Shown here: positions 4,351 through 5,263 of the stretch, piece by piece
Position numbering within the stretch: the stretch's first letter is position 1
How the letters are laid out: the number at the start of each line of letters is the position of its first letter
Source: an uncultured Clostridia bacterium
Lineage (GTDB): Bacteria; Bacillota; Clostridia; Oscillospirales; Oscillospiraceae
Assembly: GCA_946060825.1 (NCBI GenBank)
Contig: CAMGPO010000101.1
Location: 1-5,263 of the forward strand
Direction: 5' to 3'
Length of the DNA stretch: 5,263 nt
Position numbers and translations under genes: made by a program
Notes under the pieces: generated by a model
Seen by the model: only the letters and a program-made list of their open reading frames with translations
Database searches by the model: none
What the model was told of the DNA's origin: nothing

Positions 4351-5263
4351 ATGAACCGAAAACGCCGCTGCCTGCTGGGCTATCTGACGCTGGCTGCGCT
4401 GCTTGTGCTGCTGCTGGCGCTGAATCTCTGCGTGGGCAGCGCGTCGCTGTCCCCCGGGGAGGCGTTTTCGATGCTCCTTGGGGGCAGACCCACAGGCGGC
4501 GGGGCGGATATCCTCCCGGAGATCCTCTGGGAGATCCGCCTGCCCCGGCTGCTGGCCGCGGCTTTGCTGGGCGGAGCCCTGACGGTCTCCGGCTTCCTGC
4601 TGCAGACCTTCTTCTCCAACCCTATCGCCGGTCCCTACGTGCTGGGCATCTCCTCCGGCGCGAAGCTGGTGGTGGCCCTGGTGCTGATTTTCGCCCTGCA
4701 GCGGGGCATGGCTCTCGGCTCCGCCGGGATGATTGCCGCTGCCTTTCTCGGCTCCATGATCTCCATGGGCTTTGTCCTGGCGATTTCCAGCAAGGCGCGG
4801 AAGATGTCCATTCTGGTCATCTGCGGCGTCATGATCGGCAACATCTGCTCGGCCGTCACCGACTTTGTCGTGACCTTCGCCGACGACTCCAACATCGTCA
4901 ACCTCCACAACTGGTCCCTCGGCAGCTTTTCCGGCATCGACTGGGAGAACGTCGGCACCATCACCCTGGTGGTTGTGGCGGCCCTGGTCTGCGCCATGCT
5001 GCTCTCCAAGCCCATGGGCGCCTACCAGCTCGGCGAGGTCTACGCCGCCAACATGGGTGTGAACGTCCGGGGCTTCCGCGCCGCCCTGATTCTGCTTTCG
5101 AGTCTGCTCTCGGCCTGTGTCACCGCCTTTGCAGGCCCCATCTCTTTTGTGGGCATCGCCGTGCCCCATCTGGTCAAGAGCCTGTTCGGCACTGCGAAAC
5201 CGCTCGTCATCATACCGGCCTGCTTCCTCGGCGGGGCGGTATTCTGTCTGCTCTGCGATCTGA
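4351..5263 (+). CDS. FecCD/BtuC-family ABC transporter permease (partial, 3' end missing)
   Basis: The frame from ATG 4351 stays open to the window end, giving 304 residues of a family that is usually about 330-350 long. It is a multi-spanning inner-membrane permease of the FecCD (BtuC) type, which works as a dimer with an ATPase and a binding protein. Hallmarks are WEIRLPRLLAAALLGGALTVSG (60-81), LLQTFFSNPIAGPYVLGISSGA (83-104), NWSLGSFSG (187-195), LGEVYAANMGVNVR (227-240), the cytoplasmic loop usually near the ATPase contact, and AGPISFVGIAVPHLVK (261-276). About eight hydrophobic segments of the usual ten are visible. The TGA at 5261-5263 is out of frame and is not a stop. An ATP-binding (BtuD/FecE-type) gene is expected next. 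Confidence 0.93.
   Translation, partial: MNRKRRCLLGYLTLAALLVLLLALNLCVGSASLSPGEAFSMLLGGRPTGGGADILPEILWEIRLPRLLAAALLGGALTVSGFLLQTFFSNPIAGPYVLGISSGAKLVVALVLIFALQRGMALGSAGMIAAAFLGSMISMGFVLAISSKARKMSILVICGVMIGNICSAVTDFVVTFADDSNIVNLHNWSLGSFSGIDWENVGTITLVVVAALVCAMLLSKPMGAYQLGEVYAANMGVNVRGFRAALILLSSLLSACVTAFAGPISFVGIAVPHLVKSLFGTAKPLVIIPACFLGGAVFCLLCDL

Noticed and set aside
4315..5169. Minus-strand open frame of 284 codons opposite the permease
   Set aside because: The + strand encodes textbook FecCD motifs over the same bases; the minus product is a polar low-complexity shadow.
5261..5263. TGA at the window end as the permease stop
   Set aside because: It is out of frame (the last full codon is 5260-5262), and the protein would be short for the family.

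Overview
The window reads as a high-GC, Gram-positive, probably gut-associated genome. The best guess is a clostridial Oscillospirales-type bacterium, but this rests only on style: strong AGGAGG-type ribosome sites, lipoproteins with LxGC/LTAC boxes followed by Pro/Ala/Glu-rich linkers, a FecCD-type uptake system, and GC-rich third positions. All supported genes lie on the + strand.

Region 1 (1-587) holds the last 30 codons of an unidentified gene, a strong intrinsic terminator, and a small GNAT acetyltransferase whose start codon follows the terminator almost directly. Nothing links these to the rest of the window.

Region 2 (588-1075) is non-coding but full of regulation. It has a near-consensus extended -10 promoter, a cobalamin (B12) riboswitch with the B12 box and other conserved core segments, a GC-rich hairpin, and a hairpin plus U-rich tract that looks like the terminator of the expression platform. 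An AAGGAG ribosome site follows.

Region 3 (1076-5263, running off the end) is a four-gene B12-controlled unit: (i) a CbiK-type sirohydrochlorin cobaltochelatase made as a lipoprotein with an (AEEPA)n linker; (ii) an unrecognised two-domain lipoprotein with the same type of linker; (iii) a BtuF/FecB-type substrate-binding lipoprotein; (iv) the first 304 residues of a FecCD/BtuC permease. A perfect 10-bp hairpin lies between (i) and (ii), (ii) and (iii) overlap by 4 nt, and (iii) and (iv) are 14 nt apart. An ATPase gene would be expected just past the end.

The most interesting idea is an exported, B12-repressed module in which a surface-anchored cobalt chelatase and a surface binding protein act with an ABC importer. 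Uptake of corrinoids, corrinoid precursors, another tetrapyrrole or cobalt would all fit. The chelatase keeps the three metal-site residues known from Salmonella CbiK, so it is probably active or at least metal-binding, yet it sits outside the membrane, away from the usual cytoplasmic pathway. The substrate cannot be settled from sequence alone.
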